A stretch of DNA of 23,449 nucleotides from Actinobacteria bacterium 13_2_20CM_68_14 (GCA_001914705.1 MNDB01000056.1:1-23449), one strand, 5' to 3'; counted from the stretch's first letter, positions 7,129 through 14,579 are shown. Translations and numbers: made by a program. The notes: generated by a model from the sequence alone, not told the origin.

Positions 7129-7730
7129 CCGGCGTACTCGAACGTCGACTCGTACGCGCAGACCCCGCGGTACTCGAACGCGAGCGGGCCAGTCTGGGCG
7201 CTCAGCTCGTCGACGACGAGCTCGCGGCCTGTCCGCTCGTGGCCGGGGATCACGCAGGTGATCGTCTCCGGCCCTGCGTATGGCCCTGAGACCCGGACGC
7301 TGACCGACTCGCCGGCCCGAAACCAGCCGCGGCCGGAGGCGTGGTCGATCTCGATCCGCGCTGGCTCGACCCCGAGCGGATCGCTCGCCTTCCACGCCCA
7401 CGGAAAGTGCTCGAACACCGTGCCGCCGAGCGCGCCGGAAAAGATCCGGCCGAGCACCTCGCGCTGTCCCGAGTCGCCGCGCTCGTCGACGAACAGCGCG
7501 AACGTCCACGGCGAGCCCTCGACATCGTCGCTGTAGCGCGTCGCGAGCACGACGCCCAGCCCGGCGAGGTCGATCCCGTCGGCCTCACCGTCCTCGATCG
7601 ACCAGGAGAGCGCGCCGTCGCAGATTCCGTGCGTCGAGCGGCCCCCGGGCCGCCCGTCGATTCGTCGGCAAGGACAGGGCGCGTCACAGTTGCAGGACTC
7701 GAGATACGTGCCGCGGACCCGGTAAGGCAC
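7125..7730 (-). CDS. DUF1326 domain protein (copy 2 of operon)
   Basis: A 201-residue protein of the DUF1326 family. The N-terminus has the family's metal-ligand-like cluster ESCNCDAPCPC (Cys13, Cys15, Cys19, Cys21) followed by HGICDGALSW (His34, Cys37), and the rest is the expected mixed beta domain (GIDLAGLGVVLATRYSDD, then REVLGRIFSGALGG). The molecular function of DUF1326 is not established as far as I know; conserved Cys and His suggest metal binding. There is no signal peptide, so the protein is probably cytoplasmic or at the inner face. The start is GTG 7730, whose G is also the last base of the stop TAG of the DUF2182 gene, so translation is tightly coupled. It shares about the same Cys/His spacing with the first gene of the operon but is otherwise quite diverged, so the two are not a recent duplication. 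Confidence 0.87.
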   Translation of the reverse strand: MPYRVRGTYLESCNCDAPCPCRRIDGRPGGRSTHGICDGALSWSIEDGEADGIDLAGLGVVLATRYSDDVEGSPWTFALFVDERGDSGQREVLGRIFSGALGGTVFEHFPWAWKASDPLGVEPARIEIDHASGRGWFRAGESVSVRVSGPYAGPETITCVIPGHERTGRELVVDELSAQTGPLAFEYRGVCAYESTFEYAG

Positions 7731-8515
7731 TACGTCCCCATGCGTATCGCGGGCGCGCCGTGGCCCGGCACGTGCAAACCGGGCACCGTCGCGGGAGAGA
7801 CCGCGACCCACACCCCCAGCGCCACGAACGCCGTCGCGAAGAGCGGCGCCAGCCGATCCCCGGCCGGCAGCACCTTCTGCGCGAAGATCACCGCCGCGAT
7901 CACACCCATCCAGGTCAGACTCATGACGCCGACCGCGAACAGCGCCACCATCAGCCCCCAACAGCAGCCGACGCAGTAGAGACCGTGCTCGACGCCCATC
8001 CGCAAGGCTCCGGCCGGGCCGTCGCGCCAGCCGCCGAGCACGAAATGCAGCGGCCCGCGGCAGTGGCGCAGGCAGACCTCCTTGAGCGGCGTCAGCTCGT
8101 ACAGCCCGGCGAAGACGAGCGCGCCGCCGGCGACGTAGCGCCCGCCCCGGTTCCAGCCGAGGAAGTGCGGCGCGGCGTCCTTCGCTCCCCGATACAGGCC
8201 GTACGCCACGAGCCCGTAGGCGATCCAGGCGATCAGATACCCGGCGACGAAGACCCAGGTCGGCGCGGCGCCGGCGCTCCCTCGACGAGCACGCTCGCGG
8301 TTGACCCGGCTGAAGACGAGCACCATCGGCGCGACCGACGGCAGCATCATCGCCCCCATCATCGTCACCCAGATTCCGAGGTACCACCCGACGCCGCCGA
8401 GGTCCGTACCCGGCCCGGCGTCCATGCCGTGCATCCGCTGGTAGGTGACAATCCAGGCGACGAGGGCGACGCCGAGCAGCGCGCCCGAGACGGCGACTGG
8501 CCTCGACAAGGACAT
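7730..8515 (-). CDS. DUF2182 integral membrane protein
   Basis: A 261-residue, multi-helix membrane protein matching DUF2182 (COG5486, annotated as predicted metal-binding integral membrane protein). Motifs seen: a Met-rich helix TMMGAMMLPSVAPMV (Met52, 53, 56, 57, 64); YELTPLKEVCLRHCRGPLHF (Cys148, His151, Cys152, His157); and EHGLYCVGCCWGLM (His177, Cys181, Cys184, Cys185, Met189). Clustering of Met, Cys and His within or beside the helices suggests a soft metal such as copper, which is inference. The start is ATG 8515, 4 nt after the stop of the upstream DUF1326 gene. Longer open sequence exists upstream in this frame but lies over that gene and is not hydrophobic. The last base of its stop is shared with the start of the second DUF1326 gene, making a three-gene operon. 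Confidence 0.88.
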   Translation of the reverse strand: MSLSRPVAVSGALLGVALVAWIVTYQRMHGMDAGPGTDLGGVGWYLGIWVTMMGAMMLPSVAPMVLVFSRVNRERARRGSAGAAPTWVFVAGYLIAWIAYGLVAYGLYRGAKDAAPHFLGWNRGGRYVAGGALVFAGLYELTPLKEVCLRHCRGPLHFVLGGWRDGPAGALRMGVEHGLYCVGCCWGLMVALFAVGVMSLTWMGVIAAVIFAQKVLPAGDRLAPLFATAFVALGVWVAVSPATVPGLHVPGHGAPAIRMGT

Positions 8516-8519
8516 GCGG

Positions 8520-9185
8520 CTAGCGCGCTTCGACGACCGTGGGGGTGTACTTCTCCTGGAACGCGTTGCCGTGGCGGACATATGCCATCGAGCTGTGGCT
8601 GTTCGCGTCCGAGAAGTCGAGGTCGCCCTTCGCGACGAGCTTGGTCGCCACGGCGGTCTCGGCCTCCTCGTTCTCGCCGGTGTACTCGAAGCCGCCGGGG
8701 ATCCGCACGACGACTCGATACGGATCCGGCGGATCGATCCCGCGCATGGTGTCGCTTTCCGTCTCGAGAACGTCTCCCGCCTTGACGCGGCCCTTGCGTG
8801 ACTCAAGATCGAACTCGAACTCGAAGGGCACGAACTGCGGCTCCTTCACGTTCGGGCAGACGGCGGCGACGATCTCGAAGAACGTGTCGCCCTGCTGGCC
8901 GCTCAAGATCTGGAGGAGCGCGTCGCGCTGCTGCTCGTCGGCCCGCTCGTCGATGATCGGGACGACGTCGCCGTTGCCCTCGTGCATCGCGCCCGGCCAC
9001 CTGACGGTTCCGGCCCAGTGCAATCCGGTCAGATCGACGTCGCCGAAGTTGCCTTTGTCGATCCGCATCGCCACCGCCCCTTCGCAGTGATCGTGCGTCG
9101 GAAACTGGTTGAAGTCGCATGGACAGCCCGGGTCGCAGTTGCAGTTCTTGAACCAGGGGCCTTCCATGTACCAATCGGTCGCCAC
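8520..9185 (-). CDS. DUF1326 domain protein (copy 1 of operon)
   Basis: A 221-residue DUF1326 protein and first gene of the DUF1326-DUF2182-DUF1326 operon. It begins with WYMEGPWFKNCNCDPGCPCD, giving Cys15, Cys17, Cys21 and Cys23, then THDHCEGAVA with His31, His33 and Cys34. The Cys-x-Cys-x3-Cys-x-Cys plus His-x2-Cys pattern is the same as in the second copy. Downstream blocks (GDVDLTGLHWAGTVRWPGAM, then DEQQRDALLQILSGQQGDTF) are typical of the family. The start GTG 9185 is well supported by an AAGGAGG Shine-Dalgarno (complement of 9191-9197) 5 nt upstream. No signal peptide or membrane segment is present. Function is unknown; with the membrane partner it may deliver, sense or scavenge a metal. 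Confidence 0.9.
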   Translation of the reverse strand: MATDWYMEGPWFKNCNCDPGCPCDFNQFPTHDHCEGAVAMRIDKGNFGDVDLTGLHWAGTVRWPGAMHEGNGDVVPIIDERADEQQRDALLQILSGQQGDTFFEIVAAVCPNVKEPQFVPFEFEFDLESRKGRVKAGDVLETESDTMRGIDPPDPYRVVVRIPGGFEYTGENEEAETAVATKLVAKGDLDFSDANSHSSMAYVRHGNAFQEKYTPTVVEAR

Positions 9186-9214
9186 GCGTGCCTCCTTCGT
9201 CTGTTGTTTGAGCG

Positions 9215-9228
9215 CGGATGATCATTCG
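9215..9228. promoter_or_regulatory. Imperfect 14-bp palindrome in a divergent promoter region (candidate operator)
   Basis: CGGATGATCATTCG is palindromic apart from one mismatched pair and has ATGATCAT at its centre. It lies in the 82-bp gap between the divergently transcribed DUF1326 operon and the amidohydrolase gene, where a dimeric regulator could act on both. No regulator gene is adjacent and no known site was recognised. Confidence 0.35.
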
Positions 9229-9267
9229 GACCGGCGGTACGGTCAAGTCGGCATACGCTTCACGGCG

Positions 9268-10809
9268 GTGATCCTCGAGAACGTTCTCGTCCGCACCATG
9301 GAGCCGTCGCTGCCGACAGCCCGCGGGCTCGCGATCGCCGGCGAATGGATCGCCGGCGGCGTCGGCACGCACGAAACGGCGCTGGCGAGCCCGGAGCGAG
9401 TCGACCTGGGCGGCCGGTGCGTGCTGCCGGGCTTCACCGACTCGCACGTCCACTTCCCGACCTGGGCGATCGCCCAGCGCGAGGTTCGGCTAGAGGACAC
9501 TCGTTCGCTCGACGAGGCGCTTGCCCGCGTTCGAGCCGCGTTTCGCGATGTCCGCCCCGGAACTTGGCTGCTCGGCCGGGGCTGGCGGAGCGGTGACTGG
9601 CAGCCGCCGGTCGAGCCGACGAAGGAGCTGCTCGACGAGATCGCCGGCGAGACTCCGGTCGCCTTGATGGCCCGCGACTCGCACTCGGTCTGGCTCAACT
9701 CCGCCGCGCTGGCCCGCGCAAACGGCGACCTGCAGGTGCCCGGCGGCGTCGTCGAGCTGGACGAGCAGGGCGAGCCGACCGGCGTTTTGCGCGAGGAGTC
9801 CTGCTGGCACTTTCGGGACGCGTACATCGAGACCACCGACGACGAGTACGTGGAGGCGATGCGCGGGGCGATCAAGCTGGCCAACGCACGCGGTGTTACC
9901 GCGGTTCACGACAAGGACGGCTGGCTTGGCGCGTTGCGCTTCTGGCAGCGCCTCGAGTCCGAAGGCGCGCTCACGCTGCGCGTCTGGCAGTCGCTTCCAG
10001 CCGAGCAGGCAGACGGGCTCGGCGCTCTCGGGATCGCGAGCGGCTTCGGCGGCCCGCGGCTCAAGCTCGGCTACCTGAAGGTCTTCATGGACGGCACGCT
10101 CGGCTCCCAGACCGCCCGCCTGCTCGACGGCTCCGGAGTGGAGATCACGAGCCGCGAGGAGTTCGCCGGCCTGATCCGCGCGGCCTCAAGGGCGGGCTTC
10201 CCGGTCGCCGTGCACGCAATCGGCGATCAGGCGAATCGCGACGCCCTCGAGGCTTTCGAGGAAACCCGCGGCGACTGGCAGCCGCTCGGCCTGCGCCAGC
10301 GTGTGGAGCACGCGCAGCTTTTGGCGCCAGAGGACGTCGAGCGATTCGCGCAACTCGGGATCGCGGCCTCGGTGCAGTTTTCGCACGCGCCCTCCGACCG
10401 CGACCTCGCCGACAGGCTCTGGGCGGGCAAGACGGAGAACGCGTACGCATTTCGGTCGCTCTGGAACTCGGGCGCGCTCGTCGCCAACGGCTCGGACGCG
10501 CCGATCGAGGAGCTCGATCCGCTCGCCGGCATCTGCGCGGGAGTCCTGCGCACGCTCGACACGCGGCCGGCCTGGCACCCCGAACAGGCGCTGAACGTCG
10601 AGGAGGCGCTGCAGGCCTCGACCGTCAATCCGGCCTGGCTTGCAGGCGACGAGCGGCGCCGCGGCAAGCTGCTTCCCGGCTACCGCGCCGACCTCGTCGT
10701 CCTCGACCGCGATCCGGTGGCTTCCCCGCCGGGCGAGCTGCCCGAGGTGCAGGTCGTTGCGACGATGCTCGGCGGGGCCTGGGTACACAACCCGCCGCCC
10801 TGGGACTGA
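9268..10809 (+). CDS. Amidohydrolase family protein, YtcJ-like
   Basis: A 513-residue member of the amidohydrolase_3/YtcJ group of the metal-dependent hydrolase superfamily. The metal-binding HxH is in PGFTDSHVHF (His60, His62). Downstream come LKVFMDGTLGSQTARLLDGS, which is diagnostic for the YtcJ group, then FPVAVHAIGDQANRDALEAF, QRVEHAQLL and VANGSDAPIEELDPLAGI, with the last metal-binding Asp in NGSDAP. It ends in the beta-sandwich return (LPGYRADLVVLDRDPVASPP). The substrate is unknown; the group hydrolyses amides, imidates or cyclic ureas. The start is taken as GTG 9268 because the open frame further upstream runs antisense over the DUF1326 gene; ATG 9298 is possible. A REP-like cluster follows the stop. 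Confidence 0.9.
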   Translation: MILENVLVRTMEPSLPTARGLAIAGEWIAGGVGTHETALASPERVDLGGRCVLPGFTDSHVHFPTWAIAQREVRLEDTRSLDEALARVRAAFRDVRPGTWLLGRGWRSGDWQPPVEPTKELLDEIAGETPVALMARDSHSVWLNSAALARANGDLQVPGGVVELDEQGEPTGVLREESCWHFRDAYIETTDDEYVEAMRGAIKLANARGVTAVHDKDGWLGALRFWQRLESEGALTLRVWQSLPAEQADGLGALGIASGFGGPRLKLGYLKVFMDGTLGSQTARLLDGSGVEITSREEFAGLIRAASRAGFPVAVHAIGDQANRDALEAFEETRGDWQPLGLRQRVEHAQLLAPEDVERFAQLGIAASVQFSHAPSDRDLADRLWAGKTENAYAFRSLWNSGALVANGSDAPIEELDPLAGICAGVLRTLDTRPAWHPEQALNVEEALQASTVNPAWLAGDERRRGKLLPGYRADLVVLDRDPVASPPGELPEVQVVATMLGGAWVHNPPPWD

Positions 10810-10810
10810 C

Positions 10811-10911
10811 CCGGGTTCTTCGGGTCTGTCCCTACAAACGTCGCACGGGGGACAGTCCCCTTTCGGGGACAGTCCCTGACGGGTCCGGGTTCTTCGAACG
10901 TTTGGTGTTCG
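10811..10911. repeat. REP-like palindromic cluster (GGGGACAGTCCC units)
   Basis: Two copies of GGGGACAGTCCC lie at 10848-10859 and 10865-10876. Each is nearly self-complementary, and together they can form one long hairpin with a TTTC-type loop. A related CTGTCCC half-unit is at 10826-10832. The set is bracketed by a 12-bp direct repeat (CCGGGTTCTTCG at 10811 and 10885) and a 7-bp inverted repeat (CAAACGT at 10835, ACGTTTG at 10898), and CGAAC/GTTCG form a further small hairpin at 10895-10911. It starts 2 nt after the amidohydrolase stop. This resembles GGGACAGTCCC-type extragenic palindromes that I recall as dispersed in several phyla; it could also end the amidohydrolase transcript. Confidence 0.65.
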
Positions 10912-11006
10912 TAAGCCGCCCTAACAGGCGCGACAACGCCGCGTCGTAATCGATACGCCCGAGCACTCCTCCCCTCAATCCCGTCTCGGGCGAGTTTTTC
11001 TCTCGA

Positions 11007-11045
11007 AAGCCCAAGGGCCGGCGTCGAGGCCGGCCCGATGGGCTT
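11007..11045. terminator. Strong hairpin upstream of ppk1
   Basis: GGGCCGGC (11015-11022) and GCCGGCCC (11029-11036) form a perfect 8-bp stem with a 6-nt loop. AAGCCCA (11007-11013) and TGGGCTT (11039-11045) extend it by 7 bp across a small internal bulge. It lies 2 nt before the PHO box. No T-run follows on the plus strand; GAGTTTTTC precedes it. It could insulate ppk1 from amidohydrolase read-through. Confidence 0.5.
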
Positions 11046-11046
11046 C

Positions 11047-11064
11047 GTTCACCAGTTCTTAACC
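11047..11064 (+). promoter_or_regulatory. PHO box upstream of ppk1
   Basis: GTTCACC (11047-11053) is followed exactly 11 nt later by CTTAACC (11058-11064). This is the direct-repeat architecture of actinobacterial PhoP sites (consensus unit near GTTCACC plus 4 nt). The second unit matches 5 of 7 positions. It is oriented toward ppk1, whose ATG is 27 nt downstream, and its first unit plus flank (CGTTCACCAG) is identical to that of the PHO box at 19777. Confidence 0.7.
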
Positions 11065-11091
11065 CACCCGTAAGGGATAAAGCGCTTAGAT

Positions 11092-13200
11092 ATGCGCTTG
11101 GCCACGACGGCGTCGACCCCACGGACCGGCGTGAGCCCCGAACTACTCCTCAACCGGGAGCTTTCGTGGCTCGCCTGGAATTCGCGCGTCCTGGCCCTTG
11201 CTGCCGACACGTCGCTCCCGCTGCTCGAGCGAACGCGCTTCTGCTCGATCTTCTCGCGCAACCTCGATGAGTTCTTCATGGTCCGCGTCGCCGGCCTGCT
11301 CGACCAGATCGAGGCGGGCGTCCCGGTCACCTCTCCCGACGCTCGGCGGCCACAGGAGACGCTGCGCGAAGCCCGGGAGCGCGTACTCCAGCTGTCGGCC
11401 CGCCAGTCCAAGCTCTGGAAGAAGGAGCTGAGCGTTGCCCTCGAGGAGGCGGGCATCATCGTCGGGCAGGTCGAGGACTGCACGAAGGCCGAGCTGGAAG
11501 AGCTCGACGAGCGGTTCGAGCACGAGGTCTTCCCGATCCTGACGCCGCTCGCCGTCGGCCCCGGCCAGCCGTTCCCGTACATCTCGGGGCTCTCGCTTTC
11601 ACTCGGGCTCTTCGTCCGCGATCCGGACAGCGGCGAGGAACGATTCGCCCGCGTCAAGGTGCCGGAGCTCCTCCCGCGGTTCATCTCGATCGGAGAGCGC
11701 GGCCTGTTCCTGCCGCTCGAGCGCGTAATCCGCCACTTCCTCGGACGTCTCTTCCCGAAGATGGAGATCCTCGAGTGCTGCATCTTCCGAGTCAGCCGGG
11801 ACGCTGACTTCGAGCTGTCGGACGAGGCGGACGATCTCCGCGAGGCGGTCGAGAGCGAGCTGCGGCGCCGGCGCTTCGGCGACGCGGTACGGGTCGAGAT
11901 CACGGCTTCGGCTTCGACCCGGATGCTCGACCGCCTGAAGCGAGGCCTCGCCGTCAGCGATGACCAGGTCTACCTCGTGCAAGGGCTGCTCGATCTCGAG
12001 AGCGTTTCGGAGTTCGTCGGTCTCGACCGGCCCGACCTCAAGGAAGAGCCGTGGTTCCCCTTTACGCATCCGCGCTTCGCCAACGTGACTTCCCCGGACG
12101 AGTTCTTCGCCGAAGTGGCGAAGGGCGACGTTCTTGTCCATCAGCCCTACCACGCGTTCGGGACGAGCTTCGAGGCGTTCGTCAACGCTGCGGCGTCCGA
12201 CGACGACAGCCTCGCACTGAAGACCACCGTGTACCGCACGAGCGGCGACTCGCCGCTCGTGCCCGCGCTGATCGAAGCCGCGGAGAAGGGAAAGCAGGCT
12301 GTCTGTCTCGTCGAGCTGAAGGCTCGCTTCGACGAGCGCCGGAACATCGGCTGGGCCCGCGAGCTCGAGCAGGCAGGCGTCCACGTCGTCTACGGGTTCC
12401 CGAACCTGAAGATCCACGCGAAGACGACGCTCGTTGTCCGGCGCGAGGGTGGCGAGCTGCGCCGGTACGCGCACGTCGGCACCGGCAACTACCACGCCGC
12501 GACGGCCCGGTCGTATGAGGACTTCGGCCTGTTCACGGCCGATCCCGACATCACCGCCGACGTTGCCGACCTGTTCAACTTCCTGACCGGCTTCAGCCGG
12601 CCGACGCGGTTCCGCAAGCTCCTGGTCGCGCCCTTCGATCTGCGCGAACGGTTGGTCGAGAAGATCCGGGCGACCGCGACCGCGGCCGCAGCCGGCGACA
12701 AGGCGCGCATCCGGATCAAGGTCAACAACCTGACCGACGAGACGATCATCGACGAGCTCTACAAGGCGTCGATGAAAGGCGTCCAGGTCCAGATCCTCGC
12801 ACGCAGCATCTGCACCTTGCGCCCGGGCGTCGAAGGACTCAGCGACAACATCCGCGTCGTCAGCGTGCTCGGGCGCTTTCTCGAGCACAGCCGCGTCTTC
12901 GTCTTCGAAGCAGGGGACGTTGCGAGCTACTACCTCGGCAGCGCCGATCTGATGCCGCGCAACCTCGACTACCGCATCGAGGCGGTCGTGCCGATCGAGG
13001 ACCCGCGCGCCCAACAGGAGCTGACGCGGGGGCTCGACACCATGGTGTCTTCAAACGTGCACGCCTGGGAATTGAAGGCTGACGGCGAATGGCAACGGAT
13101 CCGCGCGAAGAAAGGCGAACGGGCGCGCGAGACGCAAACGCTCCTCATGCGAAGCGTCAGAGCACGGCAGCCGCGACGGTCGAGCAAGCGCACCGCCTAG
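11092..13200 (+). CDS. ppk1: Polyphosphate kinase 1
   Basis: A 702-residue protein, normal length for PPK1, which reversibly transfers the gamma-phosphate of ATP to inorganic polyphosphate. The N-terminal domain begins LLNRELSWLAWNSRVLALA and continues FCSIFSRNLDEFFMVRVAGL. The middle has the LVHQPYHAFGTSFEAFVNAA segment and the VELKARFDERRNIGWARELE block. The two phospholipase-D-like catalytic histidines are His461 in YAHVGTGNYHAATARSYEDF (the phosphorylated His in E. coli PPK) and His599 in FLEHSRVFVFEAGD. The start ATG 11092 lacks a clear Shine-Dalgarno; GTG 11131 just before the conserved N-terminus is an alternative. A PHO box immediately upstream implies induction under phosphate limitation. 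The ppx-type gene follows after 59 nt on the same strand. Confidence 0.96.
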   Translation: MRLATTASTPRTGVSPELLLNRELSWLAWNSRVLALAADTSLPLLERTRFCSIFSRNLDEFFMVRVAGLLDQIEAGVPVTSPDARRPQETLREARERVLQLSARQSKLWKKELSVALEEAGIIVGQVEDCTKAELEELDERFEHEVFPILTPLAVGPGQPFPYISGLSLSLGLFVRDPDSGEERFARVKVPELLPRFISIGERGLFLPLERVIRHFLGRLFPKMEILECCIFRVSRDADFELSDEADDLREAVESELRRRRFGDAVRVEITASASTRMLDRLKRGLAVSDDQVYLVQGLLDLESVSEFVGLDRPDLKEEPWFPFTHPRFANVTSPDEFFAEVAKGDVLVHQPYHAFGTSFEAFVNAAASDDDSLALKTTVYRTSGDSPLVPALIEAAEKGKQAVCLVELKARFDERRNIGWARELEQAGVHVVYGFPNLKIHAKTTLVVRREGGELRRYAHVGTGNYHAATARSYEDFGLFTADPDITADVADLFNFLTGFSRPTRFRKLLVAPFDLRERLVEKIRATATAAAAGDKARIRIKVNNLTDETIIDELYKASMKGVQVQILARSICTLRPGVEGLSDNIRVVSVLGRFLEHSRVFVFEAGDVASYYLGSADLMPRNLDYRIEAVVPIEDPRAQQELTRGLDTMVSSNVHAWELKADGEWQRIRAKKGERARETQTLLMRSVRARQPRRSSKRTA

Positions 13201-13259
13201 TCGCCCGGATCACGGGGGCGCTCGGGGCGACCGCCGACCCGCCGAGCAGAATGCGGCGG

Positions 13260-14144
13260 ATGAGGGTCGCCGTCGTCGACGTTGGCGCGAACACGTTGCG
13301 CCTGCTCGTCGCCGAAACCGACGCTCGAGGCGGCTTCGTACCAATCCGGGAGGAGCGGCGCCGCACAGGTCTTGGCGAAGACGTCGAACGTCGCGGCCGC
13401 CTGACGCGCGAGAAGATCGAGCGCTCCGGGGAGGCCGCCCGCAAGGAGGTCCGCCGCGCCCGGAAGCTCGGCGCGATGCGGATCGAGGTTGTGGTCACCT
13501 CGCCGTGGCGAAGCGCCGAGAACGGGCGAGAGCTGATCGCCGCTCTCGAGCAGGCAACCGGGCTCCGCGTCCAGCCCCTCAGCGAAGAGGATGAGGCCGA
13601 GCACGGCTTTGTCGGCGCGCTCTCGCGAACGCAGGTCGACGCGGTGCCGGTCGCCGTCTGCGACGTCGGCGGCGGCTCGACGCAAATCGCCGTCGGCACG
13701 GCGAGCGCGCCGTCCTGGCTGCGGTCGGTGCCGCTCGGCTCGCTCAGGCTGACGGAGCGCTGCCTCGTCTCGGATCCTCCAACACGCTTGGAGCTCGCAA
13801 CGGCGCGCACCGAAGTCGCTGCCGCCTTCAGCGAGCTGACGCCGCCTCTGCCGGCCGTTGCGCTCGCTACCGGCGGGACCGCGCGAGCACTGCGCCGTCA
13901 TGGGCTCCGCCGGCTCGGCGAAGATGCGCTCGAGTCCGCGATCGAGGAGCTCACCGCCCTATCGATCGTCGCTCGCGCGAAGCGAGCGAAGGTCGACCTC
14001 GAGCGAGCACGCACGCTTCCGGCCGGCGCGATCATCCTCGCCGAGCTGCAGCGCGTGCTCCAGGTTCCGCTCGGCGTCGCCGACGGCGGCGTGCGCGAGG
14101 GCGTGTGCACGCGGCTGCTCGAGGCCGAAGCAGCCACAGCCTGA
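13260..14144 (+). CDS. Exopolyphosphatase / pppGpp phosphatase family protein (Ppx/GppA)
   Basis: A 294-residue protein of the ASKHA-fold Ppx/GppA family. Phosphate 1 motif: VAVVDVGANTLRLLVAE. The catalytic-Glu region follows VTSPWRSAENG and includes LSEEDEAEHGFVGAL. Phosphate 2 motif: AVCDVGGGSTQIAVG. Then come VPLGSLRLTE and the adenosine-motif-like VALATGGTARALRRHG. It ends LGVADGGVREGV, so it consists only of the two-lobe catalytic domain, as in short actinobacterial Ppx proteins, without the C-terminal HD-like domain of E. coli Ppx. It should release phosphate from polyphosphate ends, or act on pppGpp; sequence alone does not decide. The start is ATG 13260 (ATG 13251 also in frame). It is cotranscribed with ppk1, pairing synthesis with breakdown. 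Confidence 0.9.
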   Translation: MRVAVVDVGANTLRLLVAETDARGGFVPIREERRRTGLGEDVERRGRLTREKIERSGEAARKEVRRARKLGAMRIEVVVTSPWRSAENGRELIAALEQATGLRVQPLSEEDEAEHGFVGALSRTQVDAVPVAVCDVGGGSTQIAVGTASAPSWLRSVPLGSLRLTERCLVSDPPTRLELATARTEVAAAFSELTPPLPAVALATGGTARALRRHGLRRLGEDALESAIEELTALSIVARAKRAKVDLERARTLPAGAIILAELQRVLQVPLGVADGGVREGVCTRLLEAEAATA

Positions 14145-14151
14145 AACCCTC

Positions 14152-14574
14152 TTAGGCCGGAGGCGGCAGGTACTCGAGCACGGCAGGCTCGCCGTCCTCC
14201 AGCTCGACGATCCGCGTCGAGCCCTTCTGGCCGGACTCGCCGAACAGGTTCTCGAGGACGTCGCCCTGGGTACAGAGCACAGCGTCGTCGCCGAGCTCGC
14301 GAAAGAGCGCCAGCGTCTCCTCGAGAGAAGCGCCTTCATCGAGCTCGCGCCGCTCCTCGATCGGCAGACCTCGCTGCTGGCTCAGCGGCTCGACGGTCTG
14401 CATGCAGCGAAGGTAGGAGCCGGAGGCGATCCGTGCGATCTCGAACCGCGCCAAGAGGCTGGGCAGTCCGGCCGCCTGGCGGCGACCTTTCTCGTCGAGC
14501 GGCCTCAGCCTGTCGTCGCCCTCCCATTCGCTCCGGTGGCCTGCACGGGCATGTCGGACGACGAGCAGCGGCAC
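14152..14574 (-). CDS. SixA-like histidine phosphatase family protein with altered active site
   Basis: A 140-residue protein of the histidine phosphatase (RHG) superfamily, SixA-like by size. The N-terminal motif is LLVVRHARAGHR with nucleophile His8 and Arg7; the second arginine is in YLRCMQTVEPL (Arg56). The region that normally supplies the second catalytic histidine (cSHGdv-like) reads VLCTQGDVLENL, so position 103 is Gln (CAG) instead of His (CAC or CAT). Activity may be reduced or changed, or the protein may bind without catalysis. Members of this group often sit beside CHAD or ppk genes; a role on phosphohistidine or a polyphosphate-linked substrate is inference. The start GTG 14574 lies 5 nt past the stop of the CYTH-CHAD gene, so the two form an operon converging on ppx. 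Confidence 0.85.
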   Translation of the reverse strand: MPLLVVRHARAGHRSEWEGDDRLRPLDEKGRRQAAGLPSLLARFEIARIASGSYLRCMQTVEPLSQQRGLPIEERRELDEGASLEETLALFRELGDDAVLCTQGDVLENLFGESGQKGSTRIVELEDGEPAVLEYLPPPA

Positions 14575-14579
14575 GGCGC

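Noticed and set aside
10848..10876. The repeated GGGGACAGTCCC units as a CRISPR-like array
   Set aside because: Only two short palindromic units with a 5-nt spacer, no spacers of CRISPR length and no cas genes.
11599..13014. 471-codon open frame antisense to ppk1
   Set aside because: It lies wholly within the PPK1 coding sequence, and the product is a low-complexity Arg/Asp/Val/Glu-rich sequence with no family motif. Long antisense frames are expected at this G+C content.
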